Source: Tolypocladium sp. Sup5 PDA-1 (taxonomy: Eukaryota > Ascomycota > Sordariomycetes > Hypocreales > Ophiocordycipitaceae). Taken from it: a DNA stretch of 64,000 bases. The stretch is taken from positions 186,001 through 250,000 of the forward strand of contig JPHH03000016.1 in assembly GCA_000750105.3 (NCBI GenBank), in the 5' to 3' direction. Under the pieces are notes generated by a model, which saw only the letters and a program-made list of their open reading frames with translations, was not told where the DNA came from and did no database searches. Position 1 is the stretch's first letter; each line of letters begins with the position of its first letter. A program made the translations under genes and the position numbers. Below, piece by piece: positions 52,739 to 64,000 of this stretch.

Positions 52739-53261
52739 GCGGGGGCAGACTCGGCGGGTGCGCTCCCCGGGGCAGCGACATCGTGGGCGGCGAGCATACG
52801 TTTGAAAGGGGCGGGACGGCAGGCCGCCCGAGTACATAAGGAGTTGCTCTTTGTAATGGCAGCCAAGCAGGCAAGATTGCCGCAACGGGCGCACCGGGCG
52901 CAGATTCTGTTGACGGAAAATTCTCATTTGTGGGCATAAATGCAGCGCTCAGCTCGTCTCTAGGTTTCAACATTCGCAAGGGGTCCTCCTTTGGGCCCAT
53001 CAGAGGCGCTCGTATCCTCCTGTGATTCCTCCATTCAAAGTAAATGTCGTCTCGGCTGTTCATGTGTGTCGTAAATTCCATGCCTCTCTCTCGCCCTCCC
53101 TCGGCACGTCTGCGAGTTGGTGTCGTCCAGACCCATGGCCAAACCTGGCCACAAGATGTATCGTCGCCGTATTCCCATCATAGCGCCTCCAGCTGTGTCC
53201 CGTATTCGTATACCGCTTATCCAACGTCTGGATCCCCATCCCATCCAGCGTCGGCGCCGCC
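52739..53261. other. 3' flank, about 520 bp
   Basis: Downstream of the R-SNARE. No recognisable gene. Confidence 0.4.
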
Positions 53262-53510
53262 TCACAGCTTCGGCCCCTTGGCCCCATCGCCCGCCTGGTA
53301 CACATATCCATGCGCCACAGGACTACCATTACTCGCCATCCCCTGCCCTGGCAGCAGCGCGACGGGCGCCCTGCGCAGCCGCTCCGTGAAGAAGACCGGG
53401 TGCAGCGTCGACGCGCTCGGGGGGAAGTGCCTGTCCCAGGCCGCTTGTAAGGGCGCCGCCACTCCAGCGCTGGCGTTGGCGTTGGCGGGGGGCGTCACTG
53501 CGAAGCCCAT
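53262..53510 (-). CDS. Possible small hypothetical protein
   Basis: An ATG-started frame of 82 codons reading MGFAVTPPANANASAGVAAP and then FPPSASTLHPVFFTERLRRA. The reading frame is open for about 11 codons upstream (HKATSYILAEE) and the amino-acid composition resembles coding sequence, so it could be the body of a small protein or one exon of a longer one. I recognise no family, and no donor or acceptor clearly links it to another exon. It is antisense to another open frame. Confidence 0.25.
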   Translation of the reverse strand: MGFAVTPPANANASAGVAAPLQAAWDRHFPPSASTLHPVFFTERLRRAPVALLPGQGMASNGSPVAHGYVYQAGDGAKGPKL

Positions 53511-53987
53511 TTCTTCGGCGAGGATGTACGAGGTTGCTTTATGTCATGGGTGACTGATGTGAAGCTTTGTCAAAGACGGCTGGAAATGAAGTATTTGGAG
53601 AGGTGGGAGAAAGTGAGAGGCAGGTCGGTTGGTGAGCTCCCGACCTCGGCACATGCAAGTTGGGTGGTGATGTGCGTGCCGACGTCATGACTAAGCCGAG
53701 CGACGACTGCGGTTACGATGCTCGACTGGGGAGGTTGCTGCATCGATATACAGTCAAACAGCTTTTTCATTTTCACGTTACAGATGGTGGGCTTGGATTG
53801 TGTTGATGGGCCTTTGCCTCGGTGCTCATTTCAGATGAGCAGCATCAAGGTATTGCTCCCAACATCCAGCGCCAACTTGCTCCGTCTACGGATTAATGTA
53901 CATTGACATCGCTCACGTCAAATACAGCCAAAATAGTAGCAACTCGTGCCGCGCCAGATTCAGTCCCATCCAACTCCCCATCATGGC
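53511..53987. other. Flank downstream of MAD1, about 480 bp
   Basis: No recognisable gene or repeat. Confidence 0.4.
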
Positions 53988-56372
53988 TCAGCTCCTCGCC
54001 GCCCTCGTATGCTCCTCGTAAAACTCCAGCGTCAGCGCCGCCAGGAACCCCGGGATGCAGCCCTTCTCCCTGACCCAGAAGCCAATCTGGTCGCCGATCC
54101 TGCGCGCAAACGCGCTCTTGGGCCCGCCGCCGACCTTCATCGTGCCCCGCTCGCCGTCGAACACAATCGAGTTCTCGTGCTCGTCCGTCTGCGACGGGAA
54201 GAAGGTGCTCTCCACGCGCATCTTGCCGTTGGGGATGAAGGTCACGGTCCAGCCGAGGGTGGAGAAGATGGCCTCCTTGAACTCCTGCGACTTGGACCCC
54301 CAGACCTCCTTTAGCCGCCGCGCCGACTTTTGCGCCGATGCCGTCTCGGCCTTGGCGGCGGCAATCTCTCGCTCCATGGCGCCCAACACGGACGTAGGGA
54401 TGACGGGGACGGATGAGTCTCGGTGCTTGGACCGGAGCGTCGAGAGGAGATCCTTGTTCTCCTTTTGCAGCGCGTCGAGGGTGCTGCGCTTGATAGCTTC
54501 GTAGTCCGAGGTCGGGTTCGACCGCAAAGTCAGGACCCGCGTCTGGTTCTGCACCTTGGCGGCCGACAGCTGCTCCCGACTGGAAGACAGGTCCTTTTCC
54601 AGCAGCGCGACCTTCGTCTGCAGGCCTGTCAACTCATCTTGGAGCTTCCGGTTCTTGCGGCTGAGCTGCCCATATTGTTCCTGAGAATCGTCATCCTCGG
54701 GGTGTGACCGCTTCGTCCCGGCTACCAGCTGTGTTGGCGTCCCCGCAGAGGGCTCGACGCAAGACAATTCCATGTGGAGGCTCTGCACTTCGGCCTTGTA
54801 GTCGTCGATGATCTTTTCGAGCTCCTGGATCCGCACAGCGCGCGCTTCATCGTACTGCTCCGGCTGCATGGTGTGGTCTTCATCGTCGATGGCTTTGAGT
54901 TGCGCGCGCAAGTACTCCACCTCCTTTAGCGCCAACGCCCGCTGACGGTCAAGCCGCATGCGCGCCTTGTCAGTCGACGCAGCGCCGGCCGTGGCCTTTG
55001 CTGTCTCAACCTGATCCTTGAGCTGCATCCTCTCTTCCTTTAAGCTCTGTACTGTGTTCTCCTGCGAGCTCATCTCGGCACGCAACGCACCGAGTTGCTC
55101 CACGTAGGACGCCGTCGTCAACCGTTCTTGTACCAGCGCACGAGCCATGGCCTCGGGAGAGTCAAACTCGTCGTCTCCAGTTTCCGATGAGTGTTGCAGA
55201 TACGAGGTCCAAGCCAGGCGCTCGTCTTGTAACCGTTGTCGCTGTAGGCGGGCCTCGGCAAGTTCTGCCTCGAGCGTTTCGGTCGACTCCAGCCTCCGTT
55301 GCAGCCTCCTCTTCTCTTCCTCGACAATCTCGACTGCTTTGTTGAGGGACCTTAGGCGCTTCAACTCGGACAGTTGATCTCGGTTGGTGGCCTCGAGGGC
55401 GCGGATGTGCTGCACCTGCTCCGTCAACTCCTTCTTGATAATCTGCATGGTTTCCGCGTCGCCGCTCTGTGCCTTTAGCCGCAGCACGTCCGCCTCTAAT
55501 CTGCCAATCTGGCTGTCTCTGTCTCCCGTCTGCGTCTGGGCCTGCTGTAGGGCCTGTTCCTTTGCCTGGCTCTCCTGCTCTAGTTCCTGTATCGAGTTCT
55601 GGCAGGCGGTAATCTGCATCTGCATGTCGGTGATTTTTCTGTCTGCTATCCGGGCAGCCTCCTCCTTGGCGGCTGACAGGTCATCCAACTGCTCCTGAAG
55701 CAGCCGGGCTTCATCGTGGGCATCACGCGCCTTACGCTCTGACGCCTTCTGTTCCTTCTCGGCAGCTTCCCTCAGTTCCTCCATCTCGCGTCGGATGGCC
55801 TCCACCTGCTCGACCGCCTTGGCCTGCTCGGCCTCGGCGGCATGCCTTTGTTGCGCCTCCTCTTGCTCACGGCGACGGGCCTGCTCCACCTTGTTGTTCT
55901 GTTGCGACATGGCGATGTCCTTTTCCTGCTCAGCCGTCTGCATGCGATATTGCAGAGTTCCAATCTCTGCCTTGAGTGCCTCTATTTCCTTTCTGTACTT
56001 TTCGTACTCGTCGGCGTCGGGTGGCGCCATGTTTTCCTTGGAGCTCTCGCGCGAGCCGGGGCGGACGGATTCGGCAGCGTAGCTTTGGCGGGACGACGGT
56101 CGCTGGTTCGTCTCTGCGCCGGTAATGAGGTTGTACGTTGGTTGGGTTGCGCGAAAAGACGAAATCTAGAGTATTACTCTTGTCAGCAGTGCGGCCGACG
56201 GGGATGGGACGGCGGCTGGCTGTCTGCGAGCTTGGTCACCTACCCGAGACTCGCGAAGATTGGTCTGAGGGCGCGGCAGAGCAGAGGTGCTGGCGCGAAA
56301 TCTGCTCGACGCAGAGCTGCGCCGGCCTCCAGGGCCGCTGCGATCCCCCTCCTGCGGGGTGTGACTCCGCAT
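53988..56372 (-). CDS. MAD1: Spindle assembly checkpoint protein Mad1
   Basis: Two exons, 56372-56244 and 56165-53988, give 768 residues. The 78-bp intron (GTAGGT donor, CTCTAG acceptor) is phase 0 and attaches the short N-terminal exon (MRSHTPQEGDRSGPGG) to ISSFRATQPTYNLITGAETN. Residues about 90-640 form an almost uninterrupted coiled coil. The C-terminal globular domain is diagnostic: RLKEVWGSKSQEFKEAIFST, LGWTVTFIPNGKMRVESTFF, SIVFDGERGTMKVGGGP and CIPGFLAALTLEFYEEHT. Mad1 binds unattached kinetochores and templates Mad2 conversion; a Mad2-interaction motif should lie just before the C-terminal domain (near SDYEAIKRSTLDALQ). The ATG at 56372 is the first in this frame; a more distal exon cannot be excluded because the frame is open upstream to a GTG at 56447. 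Confidence 0.9.
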
Positions 56373-57568
56373 GCTGGGGGTTGTGCTCGGCGACGCGTCT
56401 TGGATGCTGGATACGCGAAGTTGACGAGCACTCCAAATCGGGTTCACGATACCGGTTCGTAGTCACGTGATCCGGCGCGCCTAACCGTGTGAACACCCGC
56501 ACGTGCAGCTTTCGTGTAGCAGATACTAAAAAAAAGATTGAGTATCTCGGGGAACTTCTGGGGAGAGAGGACGGTTCCCCATTCAGAAGCTGTCATTGAC
56601 CGTCTGCGATGCGGTAGCTGTCCAAGATGTTTGTGTAATTGGCAATGTTCGTTGCGCAGGGAGCATCATCAGGGCAAGCAAATGACGTTCTGCCTTCGAG
56701 ACAATGGACAGACTTGTCACGAATAAATACATACATAAGGAAGCTATAATGGTAATTCGAATACCTCGGTCGTTATACCTGAACATTGCGTGGCATAATT
56801 GTCATGGAAAATGCACGTTCGCCTCCAGGGTAGCTGCTGATAATCAGCAGGTCCCACAACAGTTAGAGCTGACAGCCACAAAGAGCACAAGCCTCGGCGA
56901 TTTTTTGTCTTTACCGATTCTCAGAGCTAAGCTATAACCGTTGCCAAATAAAACAAGAATTGATGCTCTTGTGTATCCGTTTCACACTCACGAGACTCAC
57001 GCAGACCTGATGAAGCCGTGTACTGTATAGCTGCTCGAAAGGTAAAAGGTACCTCGTGATGGATGGACCCTTTGTTTTCCTTGCGTGCATTCTGGGCAGG
57101 AGCTCATGCCAGTGACGTAAAGCTCCTTCCCTCGGCTTTACGACCGGCCCAGCGCTCATTCGTCAGCGCCACACAAAGCAACGGCTTCCCGCGACCCACT
57201 CACACCCCTGGTCTCTGCTCTCGACAGCCAAGACTGCCAGAGCTTCCTCCGACCAACAACACCAAAGAGCCGAGCCAGATCAGATCAGATCCTCTGCCCG
57301 AGTCGACGGTGACACAGACGATTGATACGCCCACGCCAGACTGCCCCGGACCTCGAGATACCCAAGAAATCCTTGCTGCCAGCCGTTACAACCTCCCGGG
57401 ATACCGCCGCAGTCCATCAGTCGAGACCGCCGTATCAGATCCACGCCCCGCCGCTGTGCACATGGAAGCGTCCCGGTAGCATCTCGTCCCGCGGCCTGAG
57501 GTGCTGTCACGCATCTCCAGAATACTCTCCCACAGCGTCGTCAACACTGCAAAGCTCGCTGTTGCAGA
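56373..57568. promoter_or_regulatory. Divergent intergenic region MAD1 / TAM41
   Basis: About 1.2 kb between divergent genes; an AT-rich middle (56700-57060) contains no gene. The TAM41-side frame 57063-57479 has no domain and is probably leader sequence. Confidence 0.45.
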
Positions 57569-59282
57569 ATGGCCGTCCTCGAGCTCGGCCTCGCGGTAAG
57601 CGCACGTATTCCGCCGAGGAGCCATTTTCGTCGGCCTTGCTAACTGACAGATCCAGGCGGCGACGGCTCCTATAGCCTCGGCGATTTCGCTTCGCACGGC
57701 CAGGCTTGCTCCGCTGCGCATCCAGCTCCGTCGGACAGCTCTTTCGTACCGCTACCGAACACTACCCCTCCAGTCGCGATGGAAATCCGAGTCAGCGTCC
57801 CGCGGTCCCGATGACAGCTCCGATTCATCCGCACCACCCTCCTCGTCCAAGTCCACGACCTCATCCGCCAACACGAGCGACTCTTCCACATCCACGTCGG
57901 GCCCTAAGCGCCGCGAGTCCGCAGGTGGCAAGTTCAACCTGTACGGCGGCGACTGGGAGGACTCGGTCGACTTTGCCATCAAGTCGTTCGAAGACCTTCC
58001 CCACCGCCTCTTCGGCGTGAACCAACACATGATCATCAACTACGAGCTCAAGGAGGCCCTGCGCATCATGCTGCGGCAGTTCAACGCCCCCATCGTCTAC
58101 TGCTTCGCCTACGGCTCCGGCGTCTTCCCCCAAGAGGACAACAGCCGCAGCATCACCGAGGCAGAGTTCCGCGCCGTGCACCCCAAGCCACCGGAGGCAC
58201 TCGTCAAGGCACAAAAGGGCTCTCCCAAGATGATCGACTTCATCTTTGGCGTCAGCCACACGCAGCACTGGCACTCCATCAACATGAAGCAACACCGCAA
58301 CCACTACTCGGGAATCGCATCCCTCGGCTCGGGCTTTGTGTCGCGCGTACAAGACTGGGGTGCGGGTGTCTACTTCAACCCGTACATCGAGATGAACGGC
58401 ATGCTGATCAAGTACGGCGTGACGAGCATCGACAACCTGGTCAACGACCTGTCCACCTGGGATAACCTCTACCTCGCCGGACGACTGCAGAAGCCCGTCA
58501 AGATCCTGCGCGATCACCCCCAGGTCCGACTTGCGAACCAGCACAACCTCATCGCCGCCGTTCGCACCGCCCTCCTCCTCCTGCCTCCCGACTTTACCGA
58601 GACGGAACTCTACAGCACCATTGCCGGCCTCAGCTACCTCGGAGACCCGCGCATGGCCCTACCCACTGAGAACAAGAGCAAGGTCTCCAACATTGTCAAC
58701 AACAACGTCGTGCACTTCCGCCGCCTCTACGCGCCCCTCATCAAGACGCTGCCCAACGTCGCCTTCACCAACCACGTGCGCCTAGACGACGAGGAGTGGG
58801 TGCTCGACCCGCAGGCCGACAACAAGCTTCAGCAGGATATGGACCCGGTGAAGCGCGGCAACATGGTCAGGCGCCTGCCGCGGCACTTTCGCTCGCGGCT
58901 CTACTTCCAGTACCAGAAGAAGTTTGCGATGCCCCGCGAGGAGTTCAACCAGATGATGGAGGCCTCGTCGGACGACGGCGGCTCCATCAAGCGGCGCCAG
59001 GGCGGCGAGTTCGAGAAGCGCATCGCACGCGACGACCCGGCGCAGCTGCAGGAGATTGTGCGCCGCGTCATCAAGCAGACGGTCAACTGGCCCAGCACCA
59101 CGCAGAGCATCAAGGGCGTGCTCATGGGCGGTTGGTCGCGCACCATGCGCTACCTCGGCGAGAAGGTTGGCAAATGGAAGTCGGGCCGCAAACAGAGCAA
59201 GGAGGCGGCGGCCGCGTCGTCTTCCAAGTCCAGCGACGACGACCCACCGGAGGAAAAGGAAGAGAAGAAAAAATCGGACTGA
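57569..59282 (+). CDS. TAM41: Mitochondrial CDP-diacylglycerol synthase Tam41
   Basis: Two exons, 57569-57595 and 57657-59282, give 550 residues. Exon 1 encodes only MAVLELGLA; the 61-bp intron (GTAAGC, CTAAC branch, ATCCAG) is phase 0. The N-terminus is Arg/Ala/Leu-rich (SLRTARLAPLRIQLRRTALS), a mitochondrial presequence, followed by a serine-rich linker. The catalytic core has FAYGSGVFPQ near residue 160 (nucleotidyltransferase GS motif) and MIDFIFGVSHTQHWHSINMK near 200. Later come YGVTSIDNLVNDLSTW, then GRLQKPVKIL. It makes CDP-diacylglycerol from phosphatidic acid and CTP at the inner membrane for cardiolipin synthesis. The C-terminal 40 residues are a Lys/Ser/Glu-rich tail. A second acceptor 6 bases upstream would add Ile-Gln. 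Confidence 0.92.
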
Positions 59283-60052
59283 TACGCCGTGACGTAGGCA
59301 CTTTTCTTTGTCTTTTGTGTTTTAGTATCTTGTCTGCTGCATCGTCTGGAGTAGGCGGCTGGCTCCCTCATCTTTTCGCACGTCATATTATTTTTACATC
59401 TTTTATTGTATTTTATTAGAGGACGAGCAGTGGCATTGGCATGGATGGGTGGCGGAGATTTGTAGCGAATGGATAGACTAGGGAAACTGCCATTGGAGAG
59501 CTGAATGGTGAACAAGAGAAGTTTATCAATTGAAAGTTACTCGAATGACTACGTGAGCAGCTCAACTGCAGATCACCCGTACAGTCACTCACTCACAGGC
59601 CAGGGAGACGAGCATAGGAGACAGAGAGAGAGAGTAATGCGGACAAAGCAAAATCCGACGGTATAGGCCATATCATTTAGTCATACAATATTACTGTCAA
59701 TACTCCAATTTCACCCACCTCCCTCCCTCCCTCTCTCGATCAATCAGTCAATCAACTATGCCCCCTTCCCTGCTGCTGCCTCTCCTGATATGTAGGTAGG
59801 TAGGAGAGGATATGAAAAAAAAAAAAAGGAAAATGAAAGAACAAAAACGAAGAGCTGGTACCTACCTTTTGTGTGTAGTAACAATTTTTGTCGAAACTGC
59901 GTTGGATGACAGGGAATGACGAGGAAATGAACATGGCCACCGGGGGATGGGGGGTTGGTTTATGGGGTGAAAGGAACATGGAAAGGGGACTCGGCATGCT
60001 TTGAGGATGGGGGGAGGTCAAGCGTGCGCGAGGCTGTTGGATGACATCGCCG
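59283..60052. other. Convergent intergenic region, low complexity
   Basis: About 770 bp between TAM41 and SYP1 3' ends. It includes CCTCCCTCCCTC at about 59720-59733, GTAGGTAGGTAGG near 59795 and a run of 13 A at 59815-59827. No gene seen. Confidence 0.5.
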
Positions 60053-63036
60053 TTACTTGCCCTCGTACTTGCCGCTCACGAGCTTCCTCATCATGGGCAC
60101 GTCCACCCAGTTCTGACCCGCAGCGGCAGACAGGCTCTGGTCCGCAAACGGGTCGTCCTCGGCAACCTCCTTGCCCTTGCCCTTGTCCTCCTCCAGCCTG
60201 GAGATGGAGATGCCGCTGCCCACGACCTCGTCCCCGGAAGCGGCGTACTCCCACCGCGCCTCGACGCGGCCGGGCGTCGGGGCCGCGCCGTCAGCCCCCA
60301 CGATGCGGCACACAATCTTCTGCACGTCGCTGGTGAGGGTCACGTCGCCGAGGCGCCAGTAGACCAGGTGCTTCTCCTTGAGGTGGGTGCCGCTGGGCTT
60401 CGTCTGCGCGCCGGTGGCCCTGCCGTCGTACGTGACGAGGAAGACGACGTTGTGGAGCGTGACGGGCGACGTAAACTTGGCGGTCTGGTTGAGCTGATAC
60501 TGCAACAAGAGACCGAGCTTGTCGCCCTGCGGCTTCCAGGCTGGCCTCAGCAGCAACGGGGCGTGCTGGCCAAGAACGGGGCCCTCGGCCTCGTCCGTAA
60601 ACACGCGGTACGAAAACGCAATCGACGTCTTGGCGAGGTGCGAGACGTCGAGGGCGAACTGATCCGGTTGATCGGGCGAAGCGTTTTGAACAAAGATGCG
60701 GTTAGGACCAATGCGTTCTAGGCTGGGGAAGCGGTTTATTCGAATCATCTCATGCGCTAATCACGGTCGTTAGTGGCAGGATCTTGATACAGGGGTGGGC
60801 AGGGCACACGTACTCTTGCTGGAGTCTGATGCGTTGTTCACAAAGGCAATCTCGCCTGCAATAGAAGCACTTTTAACAACCCCGTCTTCGAAAACAGCCG
60901 AAACCGTCTCGATGATGGAGCCGTTCAGGCCCCGTGCAGTCATCTCGGGGTGCTTGGCATGAGCCAGGCTGCCCAGCGAGTTTCCAGACCGGACGGATTG
61001 CGTATCCGACGTTGCTGCAATGCTGGCCTCCGACGCCAGCGCGGCAACTGCCGGTGGCCGCGTGAAGGAAGACGCAGACATTGGAGGCGAGCCCGCAATC
61101 GAAGGCATGGCGCCGTCCGACTGGCTCTCGGCTATGCTCGACGACGGCGCCGGCACGTAGATTGTGTTGCGCACGTCGCGGCGCCCTCTTACGGTACCCG
61201 AACGGCGGGTTGCCGGTCCCATCTTGAGCGTATTGACGACGCTCGACAGCGCGGCCTGCTTCGCCTCGGGGTCCTCCTCCTCGACCGGCTTGTTCTGGAT
61301 GTTGAGCTTGAAGAGCTGGTCCGCGTCGTCGCCCGCGGCTTCTCGCTGGGCCTCGGAGATGGGGTCATTCATCGGGGCCCGTATGGTGAAGCCTTCAGCG
61401 TCTTTGGGTGCCGCGGCCGATCCCTCGCCCTGCTGTGATGGCGGTGGCCCTGGAGGAGGAGGCACGTCTGATACGTCTGCGCCCTGAGCTCCGTTGACGC
61501 CACGAGTAGCTGGGGCAGAAGTGTCAACTAGTGTGTCATTGGCGGCCACTCCATTGGTACCCTCGTGAGAGGGCTTGAGACTCTTTGTGGTAATCACATC
61601 TTGCGCCGGTTGGTCTGGTGTCTCGGCGAGTGAGGACAATCGTGTCGAGTCCTGGTGGAGGTTGGTCGAAGAGGCTCTCGGAGACACGCCGCGACCATGG
61701 CTGCTGCCCAGACGTCCAAAGGTAGTCCCGCCCTTTTGAGGGGAAAGCTGGCCGAATCCAGCGTGAACGCTCTGCCGCCGCCGGCCACCGAACATGGTTC
61801 CGAGACGTCGCAGCTTGGATTCTGCAAGACCGTTAGAATGGGGCAACCGGGGTAATCGGCTGACGTGGTGGCTTACCTGGCTTGACCTCGGGCGGAACCG
61901 AGTTGTGTTCACTGGCATCGTCGTCGGCTGGGGCTTGAGAATTTGCTGTCGTCGGAAGTCCCGAAGATGTTGTGTTGTTTGTTCCACTGGTGGGCAGCGG
62001 CGGCGGTCCTGCCGAGGAACCTGGAGGAGGTCCAGTAGCCATTGAAGAGCGCCTCGTCGAGGTTCTCGTCGGAACGGGCGGCCTTCCAAGGGTCACCCGC
62101 TGGGCAAATTCTTGAATCTCCTTTTCTGTGCTAATCTCGAGCATGACGGCCAGGGACTCGACGGCATTGTCCTGCGCGCGCTGCGCCTGGTCGGCCTCGT
62201 GCGTCTGGTACTGCGTCAGCAGGTCGCGCAGCTGGTTGACGCGCGACTCGTCCAGGGCCTGCAGGGTCTCGAAGATGAATGGCGCCTGCGACTCCCACTG
62301 CTGGGAGGCCGACTCGAGGCGCGAGGTGGCGGCGTCAACCTTTTGCGCGCTGGCCTTGTTGCCCTTTTTGTTGAGCTTGTCGGACTTGTCCTGTGCGTCC
62401 TCAAAGTCCTTGGCCATGAGGCTGAGGTTGTTGGAGATGCTGTGCATGTTTAAGTAGTCGCGCCTCTGCTGGTAGGCGCGCAATGGCTGCTCGACGTCCT
62501 GCTCGAGGCGCTCGGCGAAGATGTGGTGGGACTTGGCGATGCGCTCGACGGACTCGACGATGCGGCCCCAGGGGCCCTGGAAGACTCTGCGTCGGGACCT
62601 CGGGTCAGCGTCCAAGATGCATGAATGGGAGCCTCAATCTGATGCCCGAGGGAAGGCAGGGAACGCACCCTAACTCGGAGAAGGAATTGGGAGCCCGGAA
62701 CTGGCCGAGCTTGCGCAGGCCCTGAGCGTATTGTTCCTCGACGCGACGGCGCTCCTAGAGTTGCAGAAACAAGACTCGTTAACTCAATTCCCTCGTAGTT
62801 GGCGGTCCGAGTTGTGCCTGGCGTCGCCGGGGCGTCCGTCATCGTACCTGGAGCCAGTCTGCAATCTCGAGATTGATCTTGTTGATGCGCTTCACCCGGT
62901 CGTTGAGCGTCTGCACGGCCTGGCCGGGCTGCAGGTTGGCCTGTCGATGGTCAGCTCCTCTGCTTCTCCTGGAAGGCCCCAGCCCAGGATGGCTCACCAG
63001 CATGCCGGGATACTCGGCCCTCGCCAGGTCCTCCAT
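60053..63036 (-). CDS. SYP1: Muniscin endocytic adaptor Syp1 (F-BAR + mu-homology)
   Basis: Six exons on the minus strand: 63036-62998, 62940-62848, 62754-62669, 62586-61877, 61821-60814 and 60756-60053, total 879 residues. All five introns have GT and AG ends and consistent phases. The F-BAR domain spans about 1-260: MEDLARAEYPGMLANLQPGQ, VKRINKINLEIADWLQERRR, EEQYAQGLRKLGQF. A proline/serine-rich linker (about 260-640) contains PPPPGPPPSQQ and many SP sites. The C-terminal mu-homology domain starts at exon 6 (EMIRINRFPSLERIGPNRIF). Syp1 binds PI(4,5)P2 and curved membrane, recruits cargo and Ede1 early in clathrin endocytosis, and marks the bud neck or hyphal collar. Alternative fusions of neighbouring frames are ruled out by the continuous domain once spliced. 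Confidence 0.9.
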
Positions 63037-63698
63037 GGCGGGCGTGGTGCGACGGGGATACGGATGCTGGGCTGGGCTGCTGAGGGCGATAGGGATGTAC
63101 GGCTAGTAGCAAACGTCGGCGCGCATGGCGGTGCTGCCGCTGAGTGTCGGAGGTGCTGCGCGCGTCAGCAATGGAGCATGGCCATGGGCAGTCGAGGTCG
63201 AGGTCGAGGTCGAGGTCGGGGGGAGGGAGGTGGTGAACACTGGATGACGCTGGCGCAGCGGTTTGGGTTGCTTAGCGGGAGGCTGGCCGACTGCCGTTGG
63301 TGGTTTAGTGGCCTGAGCCCACCTAATGCTGCCCAGTGGCTGTTGAGTGGACGTGCTGGCTGCTGAGGCTCTGAGGCGGGTGCCATCCATCCCCGTGGAG
63401 GGTCACGGGGGCACGGCTTGGCAGCTTGGCGACAGGAGCTCCATAGCTGTCTTGTCTCGGAGAAGCCTCGGCGTTACTCGAGCTCCCTGCGACCTCGTCT
63501 ACCCGGCTACCCTGCAGCCATTCTCATTAAGATGTTGCGACACTCCCTCGTTAGAGAGGCAAAGGGAGGATGATATGATGCCGGTTATTCCAAGCTAGCT
63601 TCAGCAAGCTTCTGCTGCCGAAACCGTTCGAAAATCCACACGAACAAACTGCCGCAAGGTGCCTCTCAACTGCCTCTCAACGCAGCAGCAGAACCACG
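63037..63698. promoter_or_regulatory. Divergent promoter region SYP1 / KIX gene
   Basis: 662 bp between two divergent genes. It carries the GTCGAG repeat at 63191. No gene seen. Confidence 0.45.
63191..63220. repeat. 6-bp tandem repeat
   Basis: Four copies of GTCGAG followed by GTCGGG, in the leader region upstream of SYP1 (minus strand). Confidence 0.85.
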
Positions 63699-64000
63699 AT
63701 GGCTTCATCACCAGAGTGGAAAGCGTCCCTCTCCGCGCTGGACCGGTACGAGATCATTCAAAAGATGTAATACGAAGCCCATTGTCAGTGTCGGGACTCT
63801 CTCTGACTGCGTAGGTGACAGACAAGCGTCCCTCCCAGCTCAGGCAGCAGGTGAGGCCATCGCCATTGAGCAAACGGCTTACCAAAACGCCTCAACACGA
63901 GCAAGTCAACATGTCCAGCCCCATCAGCTAGAACATCAAGACTAACCTCTTCCCAGGAGGAATATGACGCAGCCTGCAAGCAGAGCAACGCGCCCTCCGC
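63699..64000 (+). CDS. KIX-domain protein, probable Med15/Gal11-like, 5' part
   Basis: The window ends inside this gene. Exons read 63699-63766, 63822-63900 and 63957-64000 onward. Intron 1 (GTAATA...GACAG) is phase 2. Intron 2 begins with GCAAGT and ends CCCAG, a GC-AG intron, phase 0; spliced, the frame reads MASSPEWKASLSALDRYEII, QKIQASLPAQAAGEAIAIEQ, TAYQNASTREEYDAACKQ. This matches the three-helix KIX pattern (KI...A..IE..AY..A.s.eEY), found at the N-terminus of Mediator tail subunit Med15, which contacts activator transactivation domains. Without splicing at GCAAGT the frame would stop at a TAA soon after. Assignment to Med15 rests only on about 60 residues. Confidence 0.5.

Noticed and set aside
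1..64000. CRISPR arrays, operons, riboswitches or prophage features
   Set aside because: The window is eukaryotic; none of the direct repeats has CRISPR spacing and the genes have spliceosomal introns.

Overview
The window is nuclear DNA of a filamentous ascomycete, most likely a Sordariomycete. Genes are split by short introns (47-82 bp, GT-AG with CTAAC/CTGAC-like branch sites), coding GC is high, and the gene set is diagnostic: HAUS6 augmin subunit, Dicer-like 1, SUV3, MAD1, TAM41, the muniscin SYP1, mitoribosomal bS21, a DUF2235 protein, a PNP-NACHT-ankyrin NLR, and relics of HET and DMATS genes. All assignments come from reading the sequence; no search was run.

Layout. 0.1-4.1 kb is sparse: a Vps62-like repeat gene (-) and a decayed ABC nucleotide-binding domain (+). 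4.5-12.5 kb is a conserved housekeeping block: HAUS6 (+), MRP21/bS21m (-), an RBM25/Snu71-like PWI splicing factor (+) and a crotonase-family protein (+). 12.7-16.4 kb is one NLR gene (-) with nucleoside-phosphorylase, NACHT and near-identical ankyrin repeats. 16.4-23.2 kb is a gene graveyard holding DMATS prenyltransferase and HET relics, a tRNA-Cys, a GNAT acetyltransferase and a relic with one in-frame stop. 23.3-30.4 kb carries DUF2235, an Env9-like SDR, a frameshifted F-box-type gene and an alpha/beta hydrolase. 30.4-32.9 kb is gene-poor repeat territory with MITE-like inverted-repeat elements, followed by a P450.

35.2-39.8 kb holds the most unusual structure: five tandem, co-oriented members of a small-protein family I do not recognise. 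Each has a TATA box about 70-105 bp before its ATG; one member is a multiply frameshifted pseudogene. 40.7-45.6 kb is DCL1. From 46.8 kb to the end the window is again conserved: a phosphatase-fold protein with an altered active-site motif (-), SUV3 (-), a VAMP7/Nyv1-type R-SNARE (+), MAD1 (-), TAM41 (+), SYP1 (-) and the 5' end of a KIX-domain (Med15-like) gene (+) containing a GC-AG intron.

The genes do not form one pathway. Conserved cell-biology genes (spindle: HAUS6, MAD1; mitochondria: MRP21, SUV3, TAM41; membrane traffic: SYP1, R-SNARE) flank an accessory segment of about 28 kb (12.7-40 kb) rich in self/non-self genes (NLR, HET relic), metabolism genes or relics (P450, DMATS, hydrolase), repeats and a lineage-specific tandem family, with the RNAi gene DCL1 at its edge.
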